DNA from: Xylophilus rhododendri
Lineage (GTDB): Bacteria > Pseudomonadota > Gammaproteobacteria > Burkholderiales > Burkholderiaceae_C
Reading direction: 5' to 3'
Length of the DNA stretch: 64,000 nt
Assembly: GCF_009906855.1 (NCBI RefSeq)
Contig: NZ_CP047650.1
Coordinates: forward strand, 2,542,001 to 2,606,000
In this document: positions 44,983 through 52,989 of the stretch, piece after piece
Numbering within the stretch: the first letter of the stretch is position 1
How the letters are laid out: each line of letters starts with the position of its first letter
Notes under the pieces: generated by a model
Seen by the model: the letters and a program-made list of their open reading frames with translations, nothing else
The model's database searches: none
What the model was told of the DNA's origin: nothing
Program-made: the position numbers and the translations under genes

Positions 44983-45825
44983 CTAATTTGCCGCCATGTC
45001 GGGAAAGCGCCAGTAGAGCTGCTGCAGCACATAACGCAGCGGCTGCACCGCCCCGCCGAAGGGCCCGTGGCCGGGATAGGGCTGGGCCAGGGTGCGGCCG
45101 GGCACGATGTCCAGCGGATCGCTCAGCTGCAGGCTGCCGTTGCCGGGGTCGAGCAGCATCTGCAGGTCGATGATGCGCAGGCCCAGCACCTCCATGTGCC
45201 AGAGGATGAGCCGCAGGTCCCGCACCGTGTTGCGGGTGACGTAGGGCGACTGCAGGAACTTCGCCAGCATCTCCGGCTGCCAGACGATGCCCGGCTTGAT
45301 CATGCCCATGCGGCGCGGCATGAGCATGGCCGAATGGCCGCGATAGTGGCCGGTGGAGACGATGTCGGCCACCGGAAAGCCCTGCTGCGCCAGCCAGGCC
45401 AGGCGCGCCAGCTCGGCGGGGATCTGGCGGCCGTGGATCGACTTCTCGATCAGCAGCACGAGGCCCGAGCTGCGCCCGTCCGGCCGCAGCACCTCGTGCG
45501 CGTTCTTGAAGGAACCCTCGGCGAAGACCGGGCCCAGCAGCAGCCCGCCGTAGTCGATGCCCTGCGGCAGCCGCAGCAGGCGCTCGCCGGCGCCGGTTTG
45601 CCGGGCTTGCAACGGTGGGCGGAATTCGGCTGCCGGCGTCGGCTCGTCCTGCCAGGAGGGCTCGGCAAGCTCCGCCAGTTCGGCCCGCACGGACGGCGCC
45701 AGCACCGCGGCCTTGGCGGCGGACGCCAGGCGGCCGGTGACGCGGCCCCAGATGCGCCTGGGTTCCGAAAGAGAAAGCGGTTGGTGGGGCAACATTCCGG
45801 CGATCAGAGTCAGGAAACCGCGCAT
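44983..45825 (-). CDS. Kinase-fold protein of unknown function (possible effector)
   Basis: This 280-aa protein is not a recognised family. From about residue 92 it shows a protein-kinase-like order: a Gly-loop-like LGPVFAEGSFKNAHEV, a strand with Lys in VLLIEKSI, a helix with Glu (IPAELARLAWL), a hinge (AMLMPRRMG), a catalytic-loop-like IIDLQMLLDPG and LQLSDPLDIV in place of DFG. The first about 90 residues are probably flexible. HRD and DFG are not canonical. It stands alone, convergent with the Bug gene. Start options are 45825 and 45795 (MLPHQPLSL). A TTCG-N17-TTCG pair lies upstream (45862-45886), one base off a PIP box. A secreted-effector or stress kinase role is speculation. Confidence 0.5.
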   Translation of the reverse strand: MRGFLTLIAGMLPHQPLSLSEPRRIWGRVTGRLASAAKAAVLAPSVRAELAELAEPSWQDEPTPAAEFRPPLQARQTGAGERLLRLPQGIDYGGLLLGPVFAEGSFKNAHEVLRPDGRSSGLVLLIEKSIHGRQIPAELARLAWLAQQGFPVADIVSTGHYRGHSAMLMPRRMGMIKPGIVWQPEMLAKFLQSPYVTRNTVRDLRLILWHMEVLGLRIIDLQMLLDPGNGSLQLSDPLDIVPGRTLAQPYPGHGPFGGAVQPLRYVLQQLYWRFPDMAAN

Positions 45826-45915
45826 GCTCCCGCAGTCGAGGCCGCAGGGCGACGGCGTTGGCGAAACGGCCGTCCCTGGGGACGAATCGGCACGGCAGGG
45901 GCCAGATCACGAAAC

Positions 45916-45966
45916 TTGCCGTGGACGGCAAAATCCTCGATATTCGCAATTCACGAATAGCGAATA
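45916..45966 (+). promoter_or_regulatory. Promoter with overlapping operator for the wHTH-NTase pair
   Basis: TTGCCG (45916-45921) and GATATT (45939-45944), 17 bp apart, form a plausible promoter. An inverted repeat TATTCGC-N12-GCGAATA (45941-45966), with an inner pair ATTCG/CGAAT, overlaps the -10 and start site, 9 bp before the ATG of the wHTH gene. A DNA-binding first gene and a palindrome over its own promoter is the usual autoregulation design of toxin-antitoxin operons. Confidence 0.55.
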
Positions 45967-45974
45967 CCGCCTCC

Positions 45975-46520
45975 ATGGAACTGAAGCCCCAAGACCTGCT
46001 GGTGCTCTTGAAGGTGGCAGCCCACCCTCCCCAGCGCTGGACCTACGTCGCGCTGGGCGGGGCACTCAACATGAGCGCATCCGAAACCCACGCGTGCGTG
46101 AAACGGGCCGTGGCATCCGGCCTGGCCCTTGCGCCCTCACGTTCCGAATGGTCGCCGATCCGGCCGAACCTGCTGGAATTCATGCTGTACGGCGTGCGAT
46201 ACGTCTGGCCAGCCCCCTTGGGCCCGGTCAAGCGTGGTGTGCCGACCGCATTCGGTGCGGAGCCACTGGCCAGTCAGCTGACTGCCGCGGCCGGCGAGGC
46301 GCCAGTGTGGGCGCACCCCGACGGCAAGACCAAAGGGCCGACACTTCCCCCTCTGTATCGCACGGCGCCACACGCGGCACTGACCGACCCGGCCCTGCAT
46401 CGGCTTCTGGCCCTGCTCGATGCCCTGCGCACCGGCCGGGCGCGCGAGCGCAATCTGGCCGCCAAGCTGATGGAAATCGAACTGATGCAGCCACGAGCCG
46501 GGGTGCCTGATGCGAGCTGA
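45975..46520 (+). CDS. Winged-helix DNA-binding protein, candidate antitoxin
   Basis: This 181-aa protein begins MELKPQDLLVLLKVAAHPPQ and then WTYVALGGALNMSASETHACVKRAVASGL, a clear winged helix-turn-helix in the first 65 residues. The C-terminal half has no recognised domain and probably contacts the partner protein. I use the ATG at 45975; a 39-residue longer frame would run through the promoter palindrome. It overlaps the nucleotidyltransferase gene by 11 bp. By analogy with AbiEi/AbiEii-type systems it should bind its own promoter and counteract the enzyme. Confidence 0.65.
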   Translation: MELKPQDLLVLLKVAAHPPQRWTYVALGGALNMSASETHACVKRAVASGLALAPSRSEWSPIRPNLLEFMLYGVRYVWPAPLGPVKRGVPTAFGAEPLASQLTAAAGEAPVWAHPDGKTKGPTLPPLYRTAPHAALTDPALHRLLALLDALRTGRARERNLAAKLMEIELMQPRAGVPDAS

Positions 46521-47196
46521 CGACCCCAATCTTCCGCTGCTGCGCCAGATCGCCGCGGCATTGGGTGAACTGCGTGAACAAGTGGTCTTTGTCGGGGGCT
46601 CGGTCGCAGGCCTGCTGGTGACGGACCCCTTGGCGGCCCCCGTACGTGCCACCCGCGACGTGGATGCGGTGGTGCACGCCAGCAGGGCCATGTTCCATCG
46701 CATCGAGGAGGCAGTCGCTCAGCGCGGATTTGCTCGCGACATACACAGCGGCGTGATCTGCCGCTGGGTGCACAAGAGCTCGGGCGTGCTGTTCGACCTG
46801 ATGCCTGTAGCGCCGGAAGTGCTGGGATTCTCCAACCGCTGGTATGCCTACGCGGTCGAAACCGCCGAGCCTTTGGAACTGGGGCCGGACATCTGCATTC
46901 GGCTGGTGAGTGCCGTGGCCTTCGTGGCGACAAAGCTGGAAGCTTTCGCCGGCCGCGGTGCGGGCGACTACCTGAGCAGCCACGACATTGAAGACGTGCT
47001 CAACATCGTCGATGGCCGTGAGGAGTTGGCAAACGAGATGAGCACGGCCCCCGCCGAGCTTCGGCAATCCGTAGGTGAGGCGTTCCAGAGGCTGCTGGCG
47101 GACCCAAACTTCGCGAACGTTCTGCCGGGCATGCTGGCCGAGCCGGAACGAGCCGAACTGGTTCTGCAACGCCTCAAGCTCATGCGACATCGATGA
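46510..47196 (+). CDS. Nucleotidyltransferase (AbiEii/MenT-like), candidate toxin
   Basis: This 228-aa protein has a DNA-polymerase-beta-type nucleotidyltransferase core: VFVGGSVAGLLV (GGS motif, about residues 27-38), TRDVDAVV with the two metal-binding Asp (about 52-57) and a third acidic residue in LFDLMPV. The helical remainder (SAVAFVATKLEAFAGRG ... DIEDVLNIVDGR) resembles AbiEii-like enzymes that modify tRNA or other targets. It overlaps the wHTH gene, is somewhat less GC-rich than its neighbours, and is followed by convergent genes. A type IV-like toxin-antitoxin or abortive-infection role is likely; the target is unknown. Confidence 0.7.
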   Translation: MRADDPNLPLLRQIAAALGELREQVVFVGGSVAGLLVTDPLAAPVRATRDVDAVVHASRAMFHRIEEAVAQRGFARDIHSGVICRWVHKSSGVLFDLMPVAPEVLGFSNRWYAYAVETAEPLELGPDICIRLVSAVAFVATKLEAFAGRGAGDYLSSHDIEDVLNIVDGREELANEMSTAPAELRQSVGEAFQRLLADPNFANVLPGMLAEPERAELVLQRLKLMRHR

Positions 47197-47241
47197 AGGC
47201 CGATCGATACACCTTGCGGCGCCGGCAGCCGGCTACCTGGT

Positions 47242-48363
47242 TCAGCGCGCCAGATCGAAGAAGGACTGCGCCAGCCTCTGCCCGTTGACCATCAGCTCCA
47301 CCGCATGCCGGCCCGGATGGTGGGTGCGGGTGCTGAAGTCGCGCACCACCTGGCGTTTGTCCAGCGCCAGCGACTGGCCGGCGGCCAGCTCCACCGTCTT
47401 CCACTTGAACACCTTGGGCGAGGCGTGGCCGGCCGCCTTCACGTAGTGGATGGCGTAGTCGATCACCAGGCGCTGGGGCGCCGCCGAATTCGACTGCAGG
47501 CGCAGCTGCATCGCCAGCGTGTCGCCCAGCCGCAGGGCGCGCGGCGAGACCTCGAAGCGGACGCCCGCCACCAGCGGCGCGGCACCGGCGCCGACGATGG
47601 CCAGCGCCCGCCGGTCGCCCTGCTTGATCAGGTTGCGCAGCGCATGGCGGGCCACCCAGGCGCAGCGGGCGTCGTCCAGCGGCCAGGCCTCGATGCGCTC
47701 CATCACCCAGTCGGGGAACAGCTTGGCGATGTCGTTCAAATGGTTGGCGACCGACTTGCGCACATAGGCGCTGGGGTCGGCGCGCAGGGCCTGCAGGATG
47801 GGCTCGGCCATCGAGGGATCGGCCATCAGCACCGGCAGGCGCGCCGCCCAGGGCAGGCGCGGGCGGCTGCCTTCGCTGGCCAGGCGGCGTACATGGTCGT
47901 CGGGGTCCTCAGCCCATAGGCGCAGGGTCTTCAGGGTGCGCTGCGGGTCGCGCAGCAGGAAGGCGCGGATCGCGAATTCGGCGGAGCCGAAGGGGGTGAG
48001 GAACTTCAGGGTGTCCAGCGACAGGTCGAAGTCGTCCAGGCCGTACAGCGCCACGTAGTCGCCCAGCGCCAGGGTGGCGAAGCTGCTGTCGAATCGCGGC
48101 GCCAGCTGCCGCAGCACCTCGGTGTTGGCGCGGAAGTCGCCGGGCAGGGCGGCATGCAGGCTGGTCGAGACGCGGCGCAGGCGCTGCATCAGCGAGAGGG
48201 CATCCAGGCCGTCGTGGCATAGCGCCAGGAAGCGGTCGGCGTCGAAGGCCGGGCAGACGGCCGTCGCCTCGCGGGCGATGGATTGCAGGCGGGCGCGGTC
48301 GAAGATGTGCTTGAGCGCGGCGGGGTCGTCGAGGGCGGCTTCGGTGGCGGCTTCGGTGTTCAT
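47242..48363 (-). CDS. DNA alkylation repair (AlkD-like HEAT-repeat) protein
   Basis: This 373-aa protein is built of helical HEAT-like repeats (for example DPQRTLKTLRLWAEDPDDHVRRLASEG and ADPSAYVRKSVANHLNDIAK), the pattern of AlkC/AlkD-type alkylpurine glycosylases. A beta-rich C-terminal extension (from about residue 275) ends in HPGRHAVELMVNGQ. The AlkC-like group has such an extension. It would remove alkylated bases; catalytic residues cannot be assigned by eye. Start ATG 48363; it diverges from thiL across 52 bp. Confidence 0.75.
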   Translation of the reverse strand: MNTEAATEAALDDPAALKHIFDRARLQSIAREATAVCPAFDADRFLALCHDGLDALSLMQRLRRVSTSLHAALPGDFRANTEVLRQLAPRFDSSFATLALGDYVALYGLDDFDLSLDTLKFLTPFGSAEFAIRAFLLRDPQRTLKTLRLWAEDPDDHVRRLASEGSRPRLPWAARLPVLMADPSMAEPILQALRADPSAYVRKSVANHLNDIAKLFPDWVMERIEAWPLDDARCAWVARHALRNLIKQGDRRALAIVGAGAAPLVAGVRFEVSPRALRLGDTLAMQLRLQSNSAAPQRLVIDYAIHYVKAAGHASPKVFKWKTVELAAGQSLALDKRQVVRDFSTRTHHPGRHAVELMVNGQRLAQSFFDLAR

Positions 48364-48415
48364 GGGCCCCGAGGCTATCCTTTCGCACTTCCGCACGCAC
48401 CTGCTCCGGTCCTCC

Positions 48416-49372
48416 ATGGGCGAATTCGACCTCATCTCCCGCTACTTCCACCGCCCCGCCCGCCGCTCGCCGCTGGGCGTGGGCGACGACTGCGCCCTGC
48501 TGGCGCCCGCGCCCGGCCAGCAGCTGGCGGTGTCTTCGGACATGCTGGTCGAGGGCCGGCATTTCCTCTCCACCGTCGATCCGGCGCGGCTCGGCCACAA
48601 GGCGCTGGCGGTGAACCTGAGCGACTTGGCGGCCTGCGGCGCCAGGCCGCTGGCCTTCACCCTGGCGCTGTCCCTGCCCTCGGCCAACGAGGCCTGGCTG
48701 GCCGGCTTCTCGCGCGGCCTGCTGGCCCTGGCCGACGAACATGCCTGCGAGCTGGTCGGCGGCGACACCACCCGCGGCCCGCTCAATATCTGCATCACCG
48801 TCTTCGGCGAGGTGCCGGCCGGCCGGGCGCTGCTGCGTTCGGGCGCGCGTGCCGGCGACGATCTGTGGGTCAGCGGCACGCTGGGCGATGCGCGACTGGC
48901 GCTGGAGGGCTTTCGCGGCACGCTGGCACTCGATGGCGATGTGTTCGCCGCCGCCCGCCAGCGCATGGAAACGCCCACGCCGCGCGTCGCCCTGGGCCAG
49001 GCCCTGCGCGGCATCGCCAGCAGCGCCATCGACATCAGCGACGGCCTGCTCGGCGACCTGCGCCATGTGCTGCAGGCCAGCGGCGTGGGCGCCACGCTGG
49101 AGACGGCGCGCGCCCTGCCCCTGCTGGCGGCCGGCCCGGCGGCCTGCGGCGAGGACTGGGCGCTGACCTGCGTGCTGGCCGGCGGCGACGACTACGAACT
49201 GGCCTTCACCGCGCCCTCCTCGGCACGTGCCGAGGTCGAGGCCGCGGGCGCGGCCAGCGCCACGCCGGTCACCCGCATCGGCCGCATCGAGGCCGAACCC
49301 GGCCTGCGCCTGCTCGACGGCCAGGGCCGTGCGCTGCAGCGCGGCTTCGCCGGTTTCGACCATTTCACCTGA
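48416..49372 (+). CDS. thiL: Thiamine-monophosphate kinase
   Basis: This 318-aa protein phosphorylates thiamine monophosphate to the active diphosphate. The N-terminus MGEFDLISRYF, VGDDCALL, SSDMLVEGRHF, NLSDLAACGARP and VGGDTTRG are the conserved ThiL/PurM-fold ATP and Mg sites, and SAIDISDGLLGDL is near residue 200. The ATG at 48416 gives the standard length. It is followed 14 bp later by pgpA, a common thiL-pgpA-pncC order. Confidence 0.96.
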   Translation: MGEFDLISRYFHRPARRSPLGVGDDCALLAPAPGQQLAVSSDMLVEGRHFLSTVDPARLGHKALAVNLSDLAACGARPLAFTLALSLPSANEAWLAGFSRGLLALADEHACELVGGDTTRGPLNICITVFGEVPAGRALLRSGARAGDDLWVSGTLGDARLALEGFRGTLALDGDVFAAARQRMETPTPRVALGQALRGIASSAIDISDGLLGDLRHVLQASGVGATLETARALPLLAAGPAACGEDWALTCVLAGGDDYELAFTAPSSARAEVEAAGAASATPVTRIGRIEAEPGLRLLDGQGRALQRGFAGFDHFT

Positions 49373-49386
49373 GCACGATCACCCAC

Positions 49387-49905
49387 ATGCAAGACGAAGA
49401 CCGCAACGCCATCCGCCCCGACTTCCGTTTCATGACACGCCATGCGGCGCACTGGATCGCCCTGGGCTTCGGCTCCGGCCTGTCGCCGGTGGCGCCGGGC
49501 ACCGCCGGCACGCTGTGGGCCTGGGCCGTCTGGCTGCTGCTGTCGCAGTGGCTGGACAGCACTTCGCTCGGCGTGCTGCTGCTCACCTCCACCCTGGTCG
49601 GCTGGTGGGCCTGCACGCTGACGGCGCGGCACCTGCGCAGCCTGGACCCCTCCAACATCGTGTGGGACGAGGTGGTCGCCTTCTGGCTGGTGCTGTGGGT
49701 GCTGATGCCGGCCGGCTGGCTGGCGCAGCTGGCGGCCTTCGCGCTGTTCCGCTTCTTCGATGCGGTCAAGCCCGGCCCGGTGGGCTGGGCCGACCGGAGC
49801 TTCCACGGCTTCGGCCCGCGCGGCGGCTTCGGCATCCTGGCGGACGACTTCGTCGCCGCGTTCCTCACGCTGCTGGTGATGGCGGCATGGAAGGCCTTGT
49901 TCTGA
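49387..49905 (+). CDS. pgpA: Phosphatidylglycerophosphatase A
   Basis: This 172-aa membrane enzyme dephosphorylates phosphatidylglycerol phosphate. ALGFGSGLSPVAPGTAGTLWA, IVWDEVVAFWL and a C-terminal GFGILADDFVAAF are the conserved active-site segments, with four hydrophobic helices between and around them. It starts 14 bp after thiL and ends 1 bp before the pncC ATG. Confidence 0.95.
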   Translation: MQDEDRNAIRPDFRFMTRHAAHWIALGFGSGLSPVAPGTAGTLWAWAVWLLLSQWLDSTSLGVLLLTSTLVGWWACTLTARHLRSLDPSNIVWDEVVAFWLVLWVLMPAGWLAQLAAFALFRFFDAVKPGPVGWADRSFHGFGPRGGFGILADDFVAAFLTLLVMAAWKALF

Positions 49906-49906
49906 C

Positions 49907-50419
49907 ATGGAAAACGACCTGCTCGAAGACACCGACCGCGCCGCCGCCGCCCTGTGGGAGCCGCTGGCCGAACTGCTGCTGGCGCGCGGCTGGATGCTGG
50001 CCACGGCCGAGAGCTGCACCGGCGGGCTGATCGCCGGCGGCTGCACCTCGCTGGCCGGATCGAGCCGCTGGTTCGAACGCGGTTTCGTGAGTTATTCCAA
50101 CGATGCCAAGCACGACCTGCTGGGCGTGGACCCGGCCCTGATCGCCGCCCACGGCGCAGTCAGCGGCGAGGTGGCCCAGGCCATGGCCGGCGGCGCCATC
50201 GCCCATTCGGCGGCCCAGGTGGCCGTGGCAGTGACCGGCGTGGCCGGCCCTGGCGGCGGCACCGAGGCCAAGCCGGTCGGGCTGGTGTGGTTCGGCTTCG
50301 CGCTGCCGGACGGCAGGGTGGTGAGCGAATCGCAGCGCTTCGCGGGCGACCGGGCGGCCGTGCGCTCGGCCACGGTGCGCCACGCGCGCGAGCGGCTGCT
50401 GGCGCTGTTGCGGTCCTAG
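49907..50419 (+). CDS. pncC: Nicotinamide-nucleotide amidohydrolase (CinA C-terminal/PncC)
   Basis: This 170-aa stand-alone CinA_C domain recycles NMN to NaMN. ATAESCTGGLIAG (catalytic Ser), FVSYSNDAKHDLLGV, AVTGVAGPGGGTEAKPVGLVW are all present. The N-terminal COG1058 domain of full CinA is absent, as expected for the PncC subgroup. Last gene of thiL-pgpA-pncC; convergent with the GGDEF gene by a 4-bp overlap. Confidence 0.93.
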   Translation: MENDLLEDTDRAAAALWEPLAELLLARGWMLATAESCTGGLIAGGCTSLAGSSRWFERGFVSYSNDAKHDLLGVDPALIAAHGAVSGEVAQAMAGGAIAHSAAQVAVAVTGVAGPGGGTEAKPVGLVWFGFALPDGRVVSESQRFAGDRAAVRSATVRHARERLLALLRS

Positions 50420-52005
50420 TCCGGCTGGCCGCGTTTGGCGCGGTACATGGCGGTGTCGGCGCGGCGCAGCAGGGTGTCCGCATCGCGGCCCTCTTCGGGG
50501 AACACCGCCACGCCGATGCTCAGCGTGACCCACAGCTGCAACTCGCCATGCGACACCGGATGCGCCATCGCCTGGCGCACCCGCTGCGCGGTCAGCTGCC
50601 AGGCGCCGTCGCGCACCTGCGGCAGCAGCACCACGAATTCATCGCCTCCCAGGCGCGCCACCGTGTCGCCGCCGCGCAAGGTGTTCTGCAGGCGCTCGGC
50701 CACGGCGCGCAGCACCGCATCGCCCACCTCGTGGCCATGGGCGTCGTTGACGCGCTTGAAATGGTCCAGGTCGATGAACAGCAGGGCCAGCCGCTCCTGG
50801 CGGTCTCCGGCGCGCTCGATCGCCCGGGCCAGGGTCTGTTCGAAGAAGCTGCGGTTGGGCAGGCCGGTCAGGAAGTCGTGCAGGGCATCGTGGCGGCTGC
50901 GGCGCTCGCGCTGGGCCACGGTTTCGTAGTTGCGCCGGAAGCCGCGCGCCAGCAGCACCAGCAGCAGCGACAGGGCCATGCCGCCGGTGGCCACCGCCAG
51001 GGGCAGCGGGCGCAGCCAGGGCAGGCCGGCATCGCGCTCGAAGGACAGGCGCCAGCGCCGTCCGCCCACGGTGAGTTCACGTTCGATCGGCGATGCCGGG
51101 CGTGCCAGCGGCCCGGCCTGCGGCGCGCTGTCGTAGAGCAGCGCCGCGTCGGACGAATGGTCGGCCAGGCCGATGTCCTCGATGCGCACGCGCCACCGGT
51201 GCTCGCCGGCGTCCAGCAGGCCGGCCATCATCAGCGGCAGGTCCAGCACCATGCCGAGCTGGCCGCGGTAGGTGCCGCGCCGCTGCTCCAGCGTGGTGAC
51301 GCGGCTGCCGCGCTGGTAGACGGCGTAGCGCAGCAGCACCGCCCGGCCGCCCTGCACCAGGGCGGTCAGGCCCGACAGCTCGGGCCGGCCGCTGTCGCGG
51401 GCGCGCTCCTGCACCTCGCGCAGCGGCGGCGCCCAGCTGGCGTCGAAACCGAAGATGCGCGGGTTGGTCGGCACCGGCTCGCTGTAGAGGATGGGCATGT
51501 AGGCCGGGCGTTCGCCGGCCGGATGGATGGCGAAATCGGGATAGCCGCGCGCCGCCATGCTGCGGTCGGCGCGCGCGGCCGCCTCGAAGCGCTCGCGCTC
51601 GGCGGCCGGCACCAGCGGCGCGTACTGCAGGGCGACGACGGCGGGGAAACGCTCGGCGATCTGCTGGGTCTGGTACTGGTCGTGGAACTCGCTGCGCGAC
51701 AGGCCGTCGCCCACCCTCAGCATGCCGCCGAAGCCCATGGCCAGGTCGAAATGGCGCTGGATGCGCTGGTTGGCCAGGTCCACCGTGCGGGCCACGGTCT
51801 GCTGCGCCGCCTGCGCGGCCACCGACTGCTCGCGCCAGCCCGCCGCCACCCAGGCGGCCAGGGTCAGGCCCAGCATGACGATGGGCAGCACGTCGGCCAG
51901 GCGCAGCACCCGCACGCGCGGCGGTGGCGCCGCGGCGGCGTCGGAGGCGGGCGATCTCAGGCGCCGTGGCACTTCTTGTATTTCTTGCCGCTGCCGCAGT
52001 GGCAT
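50416..52005 (-). CDS. CHASE-domain diguanylate cyclase
   Basis: This protein of about 500-529 aa has a membrane helix (about 35-58), a periplasmic CHASE domain (about 75-310, with FPAVVALQYAPLVPAAERE), a second helix (about 335-358) and a GGDEF domain (about 375-529). The active site is GGDEF in RLGGDEFVVLL, with an I-site RGGD nine residues before the motif. It should produce c-di-GMP in response to an external signal. The start is uncertain: the ATG at 52005 overlaps the UPF0149 gene by 49 bp, and GTG codons at 51915 or 51909 would avoid that. Confidence 0.82.
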   Translation of the reverse strand: MPLRQRQEIQEVPRRLRSPASDAAAAPPPRVRVLRLADVLPIVMLGLTLAAWVAAGWREQSVAAQAAQQTVARTVDLANQRIQRHFDLAMGFGGMLRVGDGLSRSEFHDQYQTQQIAERFPAVVALQYAPLVPAAERERFEAAARADRSMAARGYPDFAIHPAGERPAYMPILYSEPVPTNPRIFGFDASWAPPLREVQERARDSGRPELSGLTALVQGGRAVLLRYAVYQRGSRVTTLEQRRGTYRGQLGMVLDLPLMMAGLLDAGEHRWRVRIEDIGLADHSSDAALLYDSAPQAGPLARPASPIERELTVGGRRWRLSFERDAGLPWLRPLPLAVATGGMALSLLLVLLARGFRRNYETVAQRERRSRHDALHDFLTGLPNRSFFEQTLARAIERAGDRQERLALLFIDLDHFKRVNDAHGHEVGDAVLRAVAERLQNTLRGGDTVARLGGDEFVVLLPQVRDGAWQLTAQRVRQAMAHPVSHGELQLWVTLSIGVAVFPEEGRDADTLLRRADTAMYRAKRGQPD

Positions 52006-52781
52006 GGATCGTTGCGGCCGGGCTCGTCCGACTTGCGGGCGGCCACCACACGCGGGCCGTAGCTCTTCCAGAACTTGCGCAGGTCGTACACCGCCCAGAT
52101 GGCTTCGCCGAAGGCGTCGAGCCGGTCGTGGCTGATGCTGGGCGGGCCGTCCTCGGCGAACATGGGGATCTCCAGCGGGCCGTCGTCGGGCTCGGTCAGC
52201 TGATCGATGCAGTCCAGGGTCTCGTCGAGGATGGCAGCGGCTTCCTTGTCGCGCGGCGGCGCCCATTCCTCGGGCCAGGCCTGGGTGGCGGCGATGAAGC
52301 CCATGGCCCAGCCCTGGGCGATGGAGGGGATGTCCTCGGGCGCGATGTCCAGCCGCTCTTCCTCGGGCATGGAGGCGATGGCGCCCACCATGTCCAGCAC
52401 TTCCGGCTGGTAGCTGGCCTCGTCTTCCAGGCTGTCCACCGGATGGTCGAGCGCCCAGGCGATCTCGTCGGCGCGGCGCTGCCACAGCTCGATGAAGCGG
52501 CGCTGCTGCACCGGGCCGGAGAAGACGCCGCTGTCGCTCTCCGACAGGGCGGCGCCGGGCGCGGGCGGCGCGGCGCCTTCGCCGAAGAGCTGGGGCAGGA
52601 CTTCGTCCAGGCCCAGCGGACGGCGGCAGCAGACCACCGCGGCCAGGAAGCCGTCGCAGACCTCCCAGCTGGGGGTGTCGGGCTGGCGTTCGCGCAGGTC
52701 GTCGAGGATGTCGTCGAGCGCGTCGAAATCGTCGGGCGTCATCGGTTCGGGCATTTCGGCCGCGAGGGTGTCATCGGACAT
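51957..52781 (-). CDS. UPF0149/YecA family protein with SEC-C zinc motif
   Basis: This 274-aa protein has an N-terminal UPF0149 domain (about 10-200, LDDILDDLRERQ, WEVCDGFLAAVVCC, GWAMGFIAATQ) and a C-terminal SEC-C metal-binding motif GRNDPCHCGSGKKYKKCHG, as in SecA tails. It is probably ribosome- or Sec-associated; YecA has been linked to SecB/ribosome interaction, but the exact role is not established. Start ATG 52781. Confidence 0.88.
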   Translation of the reverse strand: MSDDTLAAEMPEPMTPDDFDALDDILDDLRERQPDTPSWEVCDGFLAAVVCCRRPLGLDEVLPQLFGEGAAPPAPGAALSESDSGVFSGPVQQRRFIELWQRRADEIAWALDHPVDSLEDEASYQPEVLDMVGAIASMPEEERLDIAPEDIPSIAQGWAMGFIAATQAWPEEWAPPRDKEAAAILDETLDCIDQLTEPDDGPLEIPMFAEDGPPSISHDRLDAFGEAIWAVYDLRKFWKSYGPRVVAARKSDEPGRNDPCHCGSGKKYKKCHGA

Positions 52782-52989
52782 GGTGGCTACCTGGAAGAAG
52801 AAGAAAGCTGAAGGGGCCCGGCGGAGCGGGCACGCACTGAAGGCGGTCGGCGGGCGCGCGGATGGATTCGCACGGAAGACATCGTGGCCTCCTATCATCC
52901 GGCCCGGGCCGTGACGCGCGTCACCTTCGAAGCAGGCGATGCGCGCGAGAAGTCCGTATTTTACCGGCGCAGTCCAGGAGACCCCCCCG

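Noticed and set aside
45862..45886. PIP box upstream of the kinase-fold gene
   Set aside because: On the minus strand the two TTCG elements are 17 bp apart, not 16, and no -10 element is found at the expected distance. Kept only as a weak hint.
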